From NCBI RefSeq assembly GCF_900115975.1, contig NZ_FOYM01000004.1:1-64000 (forward strand): a stretch of DNA of 64,000 bases, given 5' to 3'. The stretch comes from Desulfoscipio geothermicus DSM 3669 (lineage in GTDB: Bacteria > Bacillota > Desulfotomaculia > Desulfotomaculales > Desulfallaceae). The notes under the pieces were generated by a model. The model did not search any database. It saw nothing but the letters and a program-made list of their open reading frames with translations, and was not told the origin of the DNA. Positions 1 through 7,906 of the stretch are shown here, in pieces (the first letter of the stretch is position 1; every line of letters begins with the position of its first letter). A program made the translations under genes and the position numbers.

Positions 1-352
1 TCAATTAATGGAATGGATACGGCGAAGGCTGCGAATGAAAAAGATGCGGGAATGGAAGAAGTGGAAGCAACTGCACAAAGCACTAAGAAGGCGGGGCTAT
101 AAAGGAGATTTTCTCAAAATCTCCATGACGCGATGGCGTAATTCTGCCAGCCCGCTGATAAATATGGCGTTGCCTAACAGTTGGTTCGATGAGCTTGGGC
201 TAATTAACCTAACCTCATACAATGTCGGCATTTTGCATCATTTTCGAGAGAAATGACTGAGGTTTATCAGGAGCCGTATACGAGGCCCGTACGTACGGTT
301 CTGTGAGAGGGATAACGCCGCAGCAAATTACTGCGGCGCTACCCTACTCGAT
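1..352 (+). mobile_element. 3' end of a group II intron
   Basis: The segment ends with a recognisable group II intron domain V: a GAGCCGTATACGAGG half at 271 pairs with CCCGTACGTACGGTTC ending near 301. A GC-rich domain VI stem follows (about 312-343) with a CTACTCGAT-type 3' end near 352. The C-terminal coding part of the intron-encoded protein lies just upstream (2-256), in the order expected for an ORF in domain IV. The 5' part of the intron is outside the window, so completeness and mobility cannot be judged. Boundaries are from pattern recognition, not a covariance model. Confidence 0.8.
2..256 (+). CDS. Group II intron reverse transcriptase/maturase, C-terminal part (partial at window edge)
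   Basis: The reading frame is open from the window edge and encodes the end of an intron-encoded protein. A basic W-I-R-R-R-L-R-M segment is followed by K-x-W-K, a W-R-N-S motif and a terminal N-x-x-x-x-x-L-G-L block. This matches the maturase (domain X) and tail of group II intron reverse transcriptases. The polymerase domain would lie before base 1. The protein normally assists splicing and retrohoming of its own intron. The immediately downstream domain V/VI supports the call. Confidence 0.75.
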   Translation, partial: QLMEWIRRRLRMKKMREWKKWKQLHKALRRRGYKGDFLKISMTRWRNSASPLINMALPNSWFDELGLINLTSYNVGILHHFREK

Positions 353-413
353 GTTATGATAAAGTTATGGATTTAATGGATTTATTAGAAAAGTCTGAAG
401 AGGGGGTTTTTTG

Positions 414-1823
414 ATGGAGCAGCAGGATGCTTCCCTTAAAAAGTATACATTGCTGGTGGCAGCTACGGCGTCATTTTTGACTCCGTTTATGGGCAGCGCC
501 ATAAATTTGGCCATTCCATCCATTGGCCGGGAATTTAACAGCACCGCCTTTTTGCTTAGCTGGGTGGCCACCAGCTACATTCTGGCCTCGGCGGCGTTTT
601 TGGTGCCCTTCGGCCGGCTTGCGGACATCGTGGGCAGAAAGAAAATTTTTATCACGGGCGTTGTGTCCTTTTGCGTGTCTTCTCTGCTATGTGGACTGGC
701 CTGGTCTATAGAATCATTGATAGCTTTCAGGGTACTGCAGGGAATAGGGAGCGCCATGATATTCGGCACCGGCATGGCCATATTGACATCGGTGTTCCCG
801 CCCCGGGAGCGGGGCAAGGTGCTGGGGATCAACGTGGCCACGGTGTATATCGGCCTTTCCCTGGGACCCGTGCTCGGGGGCGCATTAAACCATAACCTGG
901 GCTGGGCATCCATTTTTTATTTTACCGCCGCAATTTCCGTGTTTGTAATATTCCTGGCCGTTTTCAAATTAAAAGGGGAATGGGCCGGTGCCAGGGGAGA
1001 AAAATTTGATCTCGCCGGAGCGGTTCTTTATGCGGTGGGGTTGGTTTCATTCATGTACGGGATGTCATCCATAGCAGCGTCGCCCCGGGCCAAATACCTG
1101 CTAATATTGGGCCTGGCATTGATGATAATGTTTATCCGGCATGAAATCAAAGTCGCCCAGCCCGTTTTAAATATCAGGCTGTTTACCCGCAATGTTACCT
1201 TTGCTTTTTCCAACCTGGCTGCGTTGATAAATTACAGCGCTACTTTTGCGGTGGGGTTTTTGCTCTCCCTGCACTTGCAGGTGGTGATGGGCTATGATTC
1301 ACAAAAAGCAGGTTTAATTCTGCTTTCCCAGCCTGTAATAATGGCCTTGTTATCGCCCTTTGCGGGTCGGCTTTCGGATCGGGTCGAACCGCGGGTGGTT
1401 GCTTCCTGGGGAATGACTTTCACTGCCCTGGGGCTGTTTGTTCTTTCATTCATCACGAAGGACACTCCCCTGTGGCTGATTATTATTAATCTGGTGGTAC
1501 TTGGTACGGGATTTGCGTTGTTCTCATCACCCAACAGCAACGCCGTGATGGGTTCCGTGGAAAAAAGGTTTTACGGGGTGGCTTCGTCCACCCTGGGCAC
1601 CATGCGTCTGACCGGCCAGGCTATCAGCATGGCCATAGTGACACTTTTACTGGCCATGTATATCGGTAACGTTGAACTGAGCAACGCTTCTACCGACCTG
1701 ATAAACAAGGGTGCCAAAACAGCGTTTGTCATATTCACTGTGCTATGTGTCGGGGGCATTTTTGCATCCCTGGCCAGGGGCAATGTGAATGCGGATGCCA
1801 TGCAAACAAAGCACAATCGGTAA
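414..1823 (+). CDS. MFS drug/solute exporter, DHA2 (EmrB/QacA-like) type
   Basis: A 469-aa polytopic membrane protein of the major facilitator superfamily. The N-terminal half carries the motif-A-like G-R-L-A-D-x-x-G-R-K-K loop (about residues 65-75) and the motif-C-like G-x-x-L-G-P-V-L-G-G stretch (about 145-155) typical of drug:H+ antiporters. Length and hydrophobic pattern suit the 14-helix DHA2 family, which exports drugs or metabolites. ATG 414 is preferred over TTG 411 because AAGAGGGGG lies about 8 bases before it. The last 35 residues are repeated as a fragment near 19730-19830, so a related gene once existed there. Substrate unknown. Confidence 0.85.
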   Translation: MEQQDASLKKYTLLVAATASFLTPFMGSAINLAIPSIGREFNSTAFLLSWVATSYILASAAFLVPFGRLADIVGRKKIFITGVVSFCVSSLLCGLAWSIESLIAFRVLQGIGSAMIFGTGMAILTSVFPPRERGKVLGINVATVYIGLSLGPVLGGALNHNLGWASIFYFTAAISVFVIFLAVFKLKGEWAGARGEKFDLAGAVLYAVGLVSFMYGMSSIAASPRAKYLLILGLALMIMFIRHEIKVAQPVLNIRLFTRNVTFAFSNLAALINYSATFAVGFLLSLHLQVVMGYDSQKAGLILLSQPVIMALLSPFAGRLSDRVEPRVVASWGMTFTALGLFVLSFITKDTPLWLIIINLVVLGTGFALFSSPNSNAVMGSVEKRFYGVASSTLGTMRLTGQAISMAIVTLLLAMYIGNVELSNASTDLINKGAKTAFVIFTVLCVGGIFASLARGNVNADAMQTKHNR

Positions 1824-1916
1824 ACATGATATGCTCTATACGCTTTAAGCAAAGGATATAATAACCTTTATTGATTTTATTTAAGGTTAGCAGAAGAAAA
1901 GTCAAAAAGGGGGCTT

Positions 1917-2299
1917 CTGATAATACAAGAAACTCCTAACAAACAGTACACTTATGAAGAATACTTAAAAATAAATGATGACAACCAGTATGAACTGGTC
2001 GAGGGTGAGTTGATTTTGGTTCCAGCGCCAAAAACTGTTCACCAGTTGGTAAAGGCTAATTTAGTTTGGCATATAACATCATTTGTGCGCAGGAAAAATC
2101 TCGGAAAACTAATGGACGCACCTACCATGGAGTAAAAGAATATTGGATTGTAGATCCGGATGCTAAAGTAGTGCAGGTATTTACCCCCGGTAAAAAAAAT
2201 TGGATTTTACATGAAGCATACAGCAGCGATGAGATCTTAGTTTCACCTCTGTTGTCAGGATTACAGATTGATTTAAACGACGTATTTCGAATAAAATAG
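1917..2299 (+). pseudogene. Uma2-family (DUF820) nuclease remnant with internal deletion
   Basis: Bases 1923-2135 encode the start of a Uma2 protein (T-Y-E-E-Y-L, then Y-E-L-V-E-G-E and P-x-x-x-H-Q). The frame then shifts near 2121-2127 directly into the family's C-terminal block Y-H-G-V-K-E-Y-W-I-V-D-P, which runs to a stop at 2299. The central third, carrying most of the PD-(D/E)xK-like catalytic residues, is missing and the halves are out of frame. No convincing start codon is left. It is therefore a deletion pseudogene; the intact family is widespread in cyanobacteria and clostridia and poorly characterised. Confidence 0.75.
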
Positions 2300-2332
2300 T
2301 TTTGCCGGAACTTAAATTCGGCCCGGTTGACT

Positions 2333-3985
2333 TTAATCTTTTTTTCTAAAAACGACAGAAAAAGTGGTGCCTCCGGTGCCGGTATCCAGTTTTATGGTGG
2401 CGTTGTGCCGTGCGGCAATACTGAAGCAAACCGCCAGGCCGAGTCCGGTGCCTTCTTCCTTGGTGGTAAAAAAGGGGGTGCCGATTTTATCCACAATTTC
2501 CGGAGCAATGCCGCAGCCTTGATCTTGTACCGATAAAACCACCTCCGCATCCTCGTTTACAAATGTTCTTATAGTGAGCTTGCCTCCGGGATTCATGGCC
2601 TCCAGACCGTTGCGGGCCAGATTTAACAGCAGCTGCCGGATTTCCTTTTCATCCAGCAGCAAGTCAGGCACCGCCTGCAGGTTCAGTTCCGTGATTTTGT
2701 TCGAGTTTATGGCATCTGCCGTTATCAGCGGGAGCATGGCTTGCACTATGCCGTTGAGGTTTTGCTTTTTATAATCAACGGGCCTGTTCTTGGCCAGGGA
2801 AAGATATTCCTTAATTATTGAATTGGCCCGGTCCAGTTCCTGAATCATCAAATCAAAATATTCTTTATATCCCCGGCATTCCTCTTTGCCGTTCAACAAT
2901 TGTAAAAAACCGCGTACCGTGGTCATGGGATTTCTTATTTCATGCCCGATGCTGGCGGCCATTTCTCCTACCAGGTTTAGCCGGTCCAGGCCGGCCATTT
3001 CCTTTTCTATTTGCTTTCTCTCGGTTATATCCTCGGCAAATTTTAAAATATGGGTAATCCGGCCCTCGGAGTCCCGGAGGGGGGAAAAGTAAGCATTTTC
3101 CCAGTAAGATTCCCCGTTTTTTTTTGTGCTGGTTATTTCGCCCTTCCACTCCTGGCCGGTTTTGATTATCTCCGACAACTGCCTTGAAGCCTCGGTCCGG
3201 TTTCCATAATAATCTACTATCTCCTTGCCTGCAACATCTTCGGGGGCATGGCCGGTAATCCGGGTGAAACTGTTGTTGACATACTTTATTCTGCCGTCTG
3301 TGCCCGCTATAACAACCATGACCGGGCTTTGTTCCACGGCGCAGGACAATACCCGGAGCTGCTCCTCGGCCTTTTCCCGGGAGGCAATTTCTTCTTTCAG
3401 AGAGCACAGGCTGCGGTTTAAACGCCTGCGGTGGTCCGCCTCCATGTTGGTCAGGCTGCCCACGAACCACCCCATTACGTACATCATGCCGATAAAAAGC
3501 AGATCTGCTTCCACGGTCCGGTAAATGTCCGTGTTGCCAATAATCCAGGTGTTATAAAGAACCAGAATGAAAGTACACAGGGTGGACATGAGTAATCCGC
3601 CGGTTTTACCGGTCATGGAAGCGACCACCAGAACGGGCAGCAGCAGAACGGTCTCGACGTTGTCCAGGCTGTTGTTTACGGCCAGCAGAGTGACTACCGT
3701 CACCACCAGGGGAAAAGCTAAATAAGCTGCCTTGGTTAAGGACATGGTGTTAATGTCGCCCAAAAATAAACTATTTCTTGTTTGAAAAATAAAAACAACA
3801 CCCAACGCAACCAGCCCTGCTAAGGCAAAAAAACGCAGGTTGATCACAGGATATATTTGAGACGATGCAAAGAATTTATTGCTTAGGACCAGTGAGGATA
3901 TCATGATTAGAAGGCAAAGCATATGCGTGGTGATCAAATATTCCTGCAACTCTTTTTCCCTTTGAGGCATATCGCCCGTTACCAT
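2333..3985 (-). CDS. Membrane-bound PAS sensor histidine kinase (sporulation-kinase type)
   Basis: A 550-aa kinase. An N-terminal region of five to six membrane segments (about residues 15-190) is followed by a short coiled coil, a PAS/PAC domain (about 210-330), a HisKA domain with the phospho-acceptor in G-H-E-I-R-N-P-M-T-T-V-R-G-F-L-Q-L-L, and a HATPase_c domain ending in a G-T-G-L-G-L-A box. The R-N-P-x-T-x-x-R-G-F-L-Q pattern is common in Spo0-type sporulation kinases. ATG 3985 is chosen because AAGAAGGTG precedes it. It is the last gene of the agr-like operon, and no response regulator is adjacent, so it may sense the peptide and feed a phosphorelay encoded elsewhere (inference). Confidence 0.85.
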   Translation of the reverse strand: MVTGDMPQREKELQEYLITTHMLCLLIMISSLVLSNKFFASSQIYPVINLRFFALAGLVALGVVFIFQTRNSLFLGDINTMSLTKAAYLAFPLVVTVVTLLAVNNSLDNVETVLLLPVLVVASMTGKTGGLLMSTLCTFILVLYNTWIIGNTDIYRTVEADLLFIGMMYVMGWFVGSLTNMEADHRRRLNRSLCSLKEEIASREKAEEQLRVLSCAVEQSPVMVVIAGTDGRIKYVNNSFTRITGHAPEDVAGKEIVDYYGNRTEASRQLSEIIKTGQEWKGEITSTKKNGESYWENAYFSPLRDSEGRITHILKFAEDITERKQIEKEMAGLDRLNLVGEMAASIGHEIRNPMTTVRGFLQLLNGKEECRGYKEYFDLMIQELDRANSIIKEYLSLAKNRPVDYKKQNLNGIVQAMLPLITADAINSNKITELNLQAVPDLLLDEKEIRQLLLNLARNGLEAMNPGGKLTIRTFVNEDAEVVLSVQDQGCGIAPEIVDKIGTPFFTTKEEGTGLGLAVCFSIAARHNATIKLDTGTGGTTFSVVFRKKD

Positions 3986-4107
3986 GCTTTTCACCTTCTT
4001 TATAATCGTCAAAGCGAAGAGGTGGAATAACCACCCCTTAAAACAAAGCAATTATGATAAAATTATCAATTACGTAAGTACTTTTAACTTGTAGATCAAT
4101 TGTTTCT

Positions 4108-4239
4108 TTATTTTCTTAATGCTTCAGGTACTTCTGGCTGATAAGAGGAAAAATAGCAGGCGGATGCGGCGGTGACGCTGGCTAAAAACAGCAGCGTCGT
4201 AACTGTAAATATAAAAAACCTGGATATAATTTTTTTCAT
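4108..4239 (-). CDS. agrD: AgrD-like cyclic (thio)lactone autoinducer pre-peptide
   Basis: A 43-aa peptide: a basic amphipathic leader (M-K-K-I-I-S-R-F-F), a hydrophobic stretch, then A-C-Y-F-S-S-Y-Q-P-E-V-P-E-A-L-R-K. The single Cys (residue 28) followed by a short aromatic/serine block and the acidic Q-P-E-V-P-E tail match clostridial AgrD precursors, in which the Cys thiol closes a macrocycle and AgrB removes the tail. A strong ribosome site (AAGGAGGTG) sits inside the last codons of agrB, five bases upstream of this ATG is the agrB stop. Position next to agrB makes the call firm; the mature ring size cannot be told from sequence. Confidence 0.85.
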   Translation of the reverse strand: MKKIISRFFIFTVTTLLFLASVTAASACYFSSYQPEVPEALRK

Positions 4240-4243
4240 TACA

Positions 4244-4888
4244 TTACACCTCCTTTCTTTTTTTTAAAATTTTATCAACAAAAGACATCAGTTTATGGCC
4301 CCAACCGGTGAGCATGAAACTGACCCACAGTAAAGTCAGGGCTATGCAGGACTGAATCATTCCGGCATATTGCCACCGGCTTTCCCGGAGTAACAGTACA
4401 ATAATGGTTACCAGCACCATAAGGGCAATTGATATTATTTTCAGCTTTCTTCTCCTTAGAGGGGATATGATGGGAGCGGCCGGAGAATCCACCGGGGCCA
4501 GCAGTACCACGGTCGTCATTCCCACCCCCAAGGCCCCGACAGACAGCACGTCAGCAAACCCCTGGCCCAAGCGGCTGAAAAATGAACCCAGCAGGGCAAG
4601 CAGTGGGAAAACTGCAATGGTGACGGCGGCGCAACGCCAAGGGGAACTGGAATGGGCTCCCCCGGCGCTGTGTCTGAATAATATTGCTGTTATCAGACAG
4701 GCTGCGGTACCGGGCAATACACCTAACAATACCCCCAGTAAAAGTGTAAAAACAATATTCATAAGGTTTAATACCAGCACTTCAATAACATATGTAAGGA
4801 TGGTTTCCTGCTCTGCTGAAAGGCCGGTTTTTCGGCTCAGATAACCGGCCCAGCGTTTGCTGAATGCTAGATAGCTCATATCCTCCAC
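4244..4888 (-). CDS. agrB: AgrB-family peptide-processing membrane endopeptidase
   Basis: A 214-aa integral membrane protein. It contains the AgrB core F-R-H-S-A-G-G-A-H-S-S-S-P-W-R-C near residues 70-87, with the catalytic His and Cys spaced as in Staphylococcus AgrB, and several membrane segments on both sides. AgrB cleaves AgrD at its C-terminal side and forms the thiolactone during export. The start is GTG 4888 (alternatively ATG 4879) and overlaps the end of the upstream membrane-protein gene by 13 bases, indicating translational coupling. agrD follows directly. Confidence 0.88.
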   Translation of the reverse strand: MEDMSYLAFSKRWAGYLSRKTGLSAEQETILTYVIEVLVLNLMNIVFTLLLGVLLGVLPGTAACLITAILFRHSAGGAHSSSPWRCAAVTIAVFPLLALLGSFFSRLGQGFADVLSVGALGVGMTTVVLLAPVDSPAAPIISPLRRRKLKIISIALMVLVTIIVLLLRESRWQYAGMIQSCIALTLLWVSFMLTGWGHKLMSFVDKILKKRKEV

Positions 4889-5337
4889 ATACCTTCCAGC
4901 GGTTTTCTGTATTTTGCAATAACTAGGGCAACTGCAATCATGGTAAGAGCCTGAGGCAACCCTATTAACATCTGTGTATAATCATTCAATAATAACTGGC
5001 TGACTTCCGTATTAAAAAGGTTGCCAATTAGTTCATACATGATAACTTCCAGCAGCGCCAGCAAGGCAAAACCGGCGAAAGAAACGATAAAGCTTGAGGA
5101 AGGCGGTACCCTGGTGGCTCTGGCGATAAACAATGTGTACAGCAAGATCCCCGTCACGGTGTGTAGTCCGAAGGTGACAGGCAGGCTCCTAACTACGTAG
5201 ATTACCAAGGTCATAATACCGGCAAAGGGCAGAATCACCTCCCAGCGCAGTTTCACCCTGGCCAAGGCCAGGCAACAGGCGAATAATCCTATAGATTCGG
5301 GAATTCCCTGCATAAAAAACAAAAGTGCCTGTAACAT
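4876..5337 (-). CDS. Agr-operon membrane protein B (unknown function, paralogue of next gene)
   Basis: A 153-aa, very hydrophobic protein with about five membrane segments. Shared landmarks with the neighbouring 170-aa protein are A-x-V-K-L-R-W near residue 30, V-T-F-G-L-H-T near 57, R-V-P-P-S-S-S-F near 79 and a cytoplasmic-looking tail K-x-R-x-P-L-E-G-M-W-R-I. ATG 5337 is favoured (GAGGTG six bases upstream); GTG 5343 is possible. I do not recognise the family. The gene is translationally coupled to agrB, so a role in peptide export, sensing or immunity is plausible but unproven. Confidence 0.7.
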   Translation of the reverse strand: MLQALLFFMQGIPESIGLFACCLALARVKLRWEVILPFAGIMTLVIYVVRSLPVTFGLHTVTGILLYTLFIARATRVPPSSSFIVSFAGFALLALLEVIMYELIGNLFNTEVSQLLLNDYTQMLIGLPQALTMIAVALVIAKYRKPLEGMWRI

Positions 5338-5383
5338 CTTCACACCTCATAAAAGCAGCATCAAAGAAGTCAATAAGTGCTGT

Positions 5384-5896
5384 TCAACGTATTCTCCACA
5401 TACCTTCCAAGGGAGTTCGAATTTTCGCTATCAACAGAGCTATTGCCACCATCAGCACGCCCTGGGGCAGGCTCAATACTGTCCATAATAAATAATCAGA
5501 CATAATATTATTAATATCAGTTTTTAATACCATTACTGACAATTCTATCATTAATCGTTCCAACGAAGCCAGAATGGCATAACTGATAAAAGAGGCCATG
5601 AAACTTGAGGATGGGGGAACCCTGGTGCCCTTGGTCAAAAACATTACCAGCAGTAGAAAGCCTGCAATGGTATGTAAACCAAAGGTTACCGGCATATGCC
5701 TGATTAGATAAATAATCGTTGCAAGCGTGGATGCCGCCGGTATTATTATCGTCCAGCGCAATTTGACCCTCACCAGGGCCAGACTGCAGGCAACAATCCC
5801 TGCGGATTCAACCGCACCCGGCAGCAAAAACAATAAAAATTCTGATACTTCAAGAAAATCAAACATAATAAATACAACCAATACAATAAAATCCAA
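5384..5896 (-). CDS. Agr-operon membrane protein A (unknown function, paralogue of previous gene)
   Basis: Up to 170 aa, about five membrane segments, clearly paralogous to the protein at 4876-5337 (same V-K-L-R-W, V-T-F-G-L-H-T, T-R-V-P-P-S-S-S-F and P-L-E-G-M-W-R-I blocks). It is the first gene of the minus-strand operon leading to agrB, agrD and the PAS kinase. The start is uncertain: TTG 5896 and ATG 5866 are in frame and neither has a convincing ribosome site. The topology is reminiscent of a membrane sensor module without its kinase, but no known domain is recognisable. Confidence 0.65.
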   Translation of the reverse strand: MDFIVLVVFIMFDFLEVSEFLLFLLPGAVESAGIVACSLALVRVKLRWTIIIPAASTLATIIYLIRHMPVTFGLHTIAGFLLLVMFLTKGTRVPPSSSFMASFISYAILASLERLMIELSVMVLKTDINNIMSDYLLWTVLSLPQGVLMVAIALLIAKIRTPLEGMWRIR

Positions 5897-6260
5897 CTAT
5901 ATCTATTCATTCAAAAAAATTCATTCGACAGCTTTGCTGAAACTCCTGTCAGAACAACCCATATTTCGATCGCAAATTATGACAATAAACACCAAAATTT
6001 AATATTAGAAGTAGAATTAATCTTAAATTGGCAGGTACGCGTAAAGTTCGTTTGTTGCTTGTGCTATCATAAAAATTGAATGGGTTTGAGTATTATTTAA
6101 AGAAAAAAATAAGATTCGATTGCAGGATTCATTAAACTTATGTAAAATAATAAGTATATAAGTTAACTTGGAAAATATTGAGGTCACGAAGACCTTTTTT
6201 CCGACCCAAATGTTTGGAAAGGAGGTTTTGTGGCTTTTTTTATTGCCGGGAGGTGGTTTT
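5897..6260. promoter_or_regulatory. AT-rich divergent intergenic region between the agr operon and trmO
   Basis: This 364-base region is AT-rich and separates divergent genes, so it must hold promoters for both directions. I see A/T-rich -10-like stretches but no assured hexamer pair, no terminator and no convincing coding frame. A long upstream extension of the trmO frame (from 6168) is open but lacks a ribosome site and family similarity. Confidence 0.4.
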
Positions 6261-6719
6261 TTGAAATTAGTGCCGATAGGGGTTGTGCACAGTATCTATA
6301 AATCCAAGGGAGACGCTCCTTTTCAGGGTCGTGATGCTAGTGAAATAACGGAACTGGAGATTTATCCGGAATTTACTGCAGGGCTAAAAGATATAGAAGA
6401 TGCAACTCATCTTATTGTTTTGTATTGGCTTGACCGGGCGCGGCGGGACATACTGCAGACCAAAACGCCTCACGGCCCGGATGTACATGGTGTATTTGCC
6501 TGCCGCTCACCAAACCGGCCCAATCCAATAGCTTTTTGTGTGGCCGAGTTATTGAGCCGCAAAGGAAATCGTTTGGTGGTGCAAGGTTTGGAGGCTTTGG
6601 ACGGCAGCCCGGTTGTGGATATAAAGCCTTATTCTTCTCATATCGATAGCGTTCCCGGGGCCCGGATACGCTGGTTTGATAAACAAAAAAATGTAAAATT
6701 TGAAAAAGGAGTGGGTTAA
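6261..6719 (+). CDS. trmO: tRNA (N6-threonylcarbamoyladenosine-37-N6)-methyltransferase TrmO
   Basis: A 152-aa protein of the TrmO/YaeB (UPF0066) family, which methylates t6A37 of tRNA-Thr using S-adenosylmethionine. Family landmarks are the N-terminal L-x-P-I-G-V-V-H-S, the R-D-A-S-E motif, H-L-I-V-L-Y-W-L, the G-V-F-A-C-R-S-P-N-R-P-N-P-I block and the D-I-K-P-Y terminal motif. TTG 6261 is chosen because GGGAGGTGG ends a few bases upstream and the family begins here. Its stop abuts the ATG of the flavin reductase gene, so the two form an operon. Confidence 0.88.
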   Translation: MKLVPIGVVHSIYKSKGDAPFQGRDASEITELEIYPEFTAGLKDIEDATHLIVLYWLDRARRDILQTKTPHGPDVHGVFACRSPNRPNPIAFCVAELLSRKGNRLVVQGLEALDGSPVVDIKPYSSHIDSVPGARIRWFDKQKNVKFEKGVG

Positions 6720-7319
6720 ATGATCCTGACGCCACGTAAAAGAGAACATATTATGCCTTTGCCGGTGGTATTGATATCGACGTTGAGCGGAGACGGGGTA
6801 AAAAATGCGGCACCCTGGTCAAACATCACTCCCATACTGAGACCCTTTAACGATATCGTTCTCGGTTCGTGGGTTAAGCGCGACACCTTGAACATCATTC
6901 GCGCTACCAAGGAATTTGTCATTAACGTGCCCACTGTCGACATGGTGGAGGCGGTAATGGTTTGCGCAAAAAATTATCCCCCCGAGGTTGATGAATTTGA
7001 ACAGGCCGGGCTCCGGGCCCGACCCTCCCGGAATGTCAAACCGCCGGGCATCGAAGGTTGTCTGGCTTGGGCGGAGTGCACTCTGGTGGAGGAAATCAGC
7101 AGAAAAAATTATTCACTGGTCATTGGGACAGTGGTTCACCTGGAGGTGGACGAGGGTTTCTTTAATGAGGCCGGAGAAATGGATTACGAACGGGCCAAGC
7201 CGCTTTCCGTCATGCTGGGCGACAAGGGCATGTATTTTACCAGGCCGGTATTTGCCGGCCGATATGCGGAGTACTCGGAGATGTTTCTTAGTCAAGAAAA
7301 CCATACCCCGGTGGAATAA
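6720..7319 (+). CDS. Flavin reductase-like (FMN-binding split-barrel) protein
   Basis: A 199-aa protein of the flavin_reduct/split-barrel family. The N-terminal P-L-P-V-V-L-I-S-T block followed by N-A-A-P-W-S-N-I-T-P forms the FMN-binding strand-loop of these enzymes, and K-R-D-T-L-N-I-I-R-A-T-K-E-F-V-I-N follows as usual. Such proteins reduce or bind FMN for partner oxidoreductases in strict anaerobes. The ATG directly follows the trmO stop. The specific electron donor and acceptor are not evident. Confidence 0.8.
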   Translation: MILTPRKREHIMPLPVVLISTLSGDGVKNAAPWSNITPILRPFNDIVLGSWVKRDTLNIIRATKEFVINVPTVDMVEAVMVCAKNYPPEVDEFEQAGLRARPSRNVKPPGIEGCLAWAECTLVEEISRKNYSLVIGTVVHLEVDEGFFNEAGEMDYERAKPLSVMLGDKGMYFTRPVFAGRYAEYSEMFLSQENHTPVE

Positions 7320-7375
7320 AAACGTTTTCAATCTCATTCGGATTGATTTTTCTGGTAACTGGAGCTAATATGGAA

Positions 7376-7447
7376 CCTCCTCGTAACCTGAGGAAGGCGA
7401 CCAAAGCGCAATTTATCTGCAATAACCCAGGCGTCCAGATCATTATT
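7376..7447 (-). pseudogene. IS110-family transposase fragment
   Basis: On the minus strand this stretch encodes N-D-L-D-A-W-V-I-A-D-K-L-R-F-G-R-L-P-Q-V, matching the D-A-x-x-I-A-D-x-L-R-F-G-R-L-P block that follows the first catalytic region of IS110-type (DEDD) transposases. Nothing before or after it continues the family, so only about 25 codons survive. It marks one edge of the decayed island that runs to about 14300. Confidence 0.6.
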
Positions 7448-7522
7448 TGGCGATGCTTGAGGAATATTATGACCGCTTCCTGCCCTACGACCTTTACGGG
7501 GTATGGATGACACAGCTTCAGC

Positions 7523-7693
7523 AGGATTGAAATGATTAAGACAGATACGCTGGCAAAAAATTACAAGGAGCACGGTGCCCCGTCTGAAGTATTGACCAGG
7601 GTTATGCTGCGGGAGGTATACAGGATGGATGTGGAAATCGTGAACAGTGCGGGAGCGATCCACATCGTCCCGATCTGCCGGCATACATGTTAG
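7523..7693 (+). pseudogene. 3' fragment of an iron-complex/cobalamin ABC transporter ATPase (FecE/BtuD-like)
   Basis: The open frame encodes G-A-P-S-E-V-L-T-R-x-x-L-R-E-V-Y then V-E-I-V and a terminal H-I-V-P-I, the typical C-terminal tail of FecE/BtuD ATPases (G-x-P-x-E-V-L-T ... V-Y ... H-x-x-P). The nucleotide-binding domain is gone. The sequence before it (about 7448-7522) holds a short unidentified frame with E-E-Y-Y-D-R-F-L-P-Y-D. A substrate-binding-protein fragment at about 12475-13010 probably derives from the same transporter type. Confidence 0.6.
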
Positions 7694-7742
7694 AATGTGC
7701 CAATAAGGTTATCAAGAAAGCGGTTGAAGGAAAAACAGAGTT

Positions 7743-7906
7743 TATGCTATAATCATTTTACCAAAACAAGATACAACAATTTTCCTTAAAACCACGAAGG
7801 TTGAGGTCATTCGCCGGGGGGCGGATCTCTTTTGCGTGGTTTTTTTTGTGTTTTCCGGACAGGGATGGATTCGGTTTCGGACCAAAATCAACGTGAGGTA
7901 ACGACG
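7743..7906 (+). promoter_or_regulatory. Leader with terminator-like hairpin, copy 1
   Basis: A GCTATAAT -10-like element at about 7746 is followed by a long stem (AAACCACG near 7789 pairing with CGTGGTTT near 7841, with an inner GAG...CGCC/GGCG...CTC stem) ending in eight T residues. Then about 55 bases lead to ATG 7907. The arrangement resembles a transcription attenuator ahead of the ABC exporter. Nearly the same leader recurs at 10913-11084, including the hairpin and the sequence up to the ATG, so selection or recent duplication preserved it. It matches no riboswitch class I can name. Confidence 0.55.
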
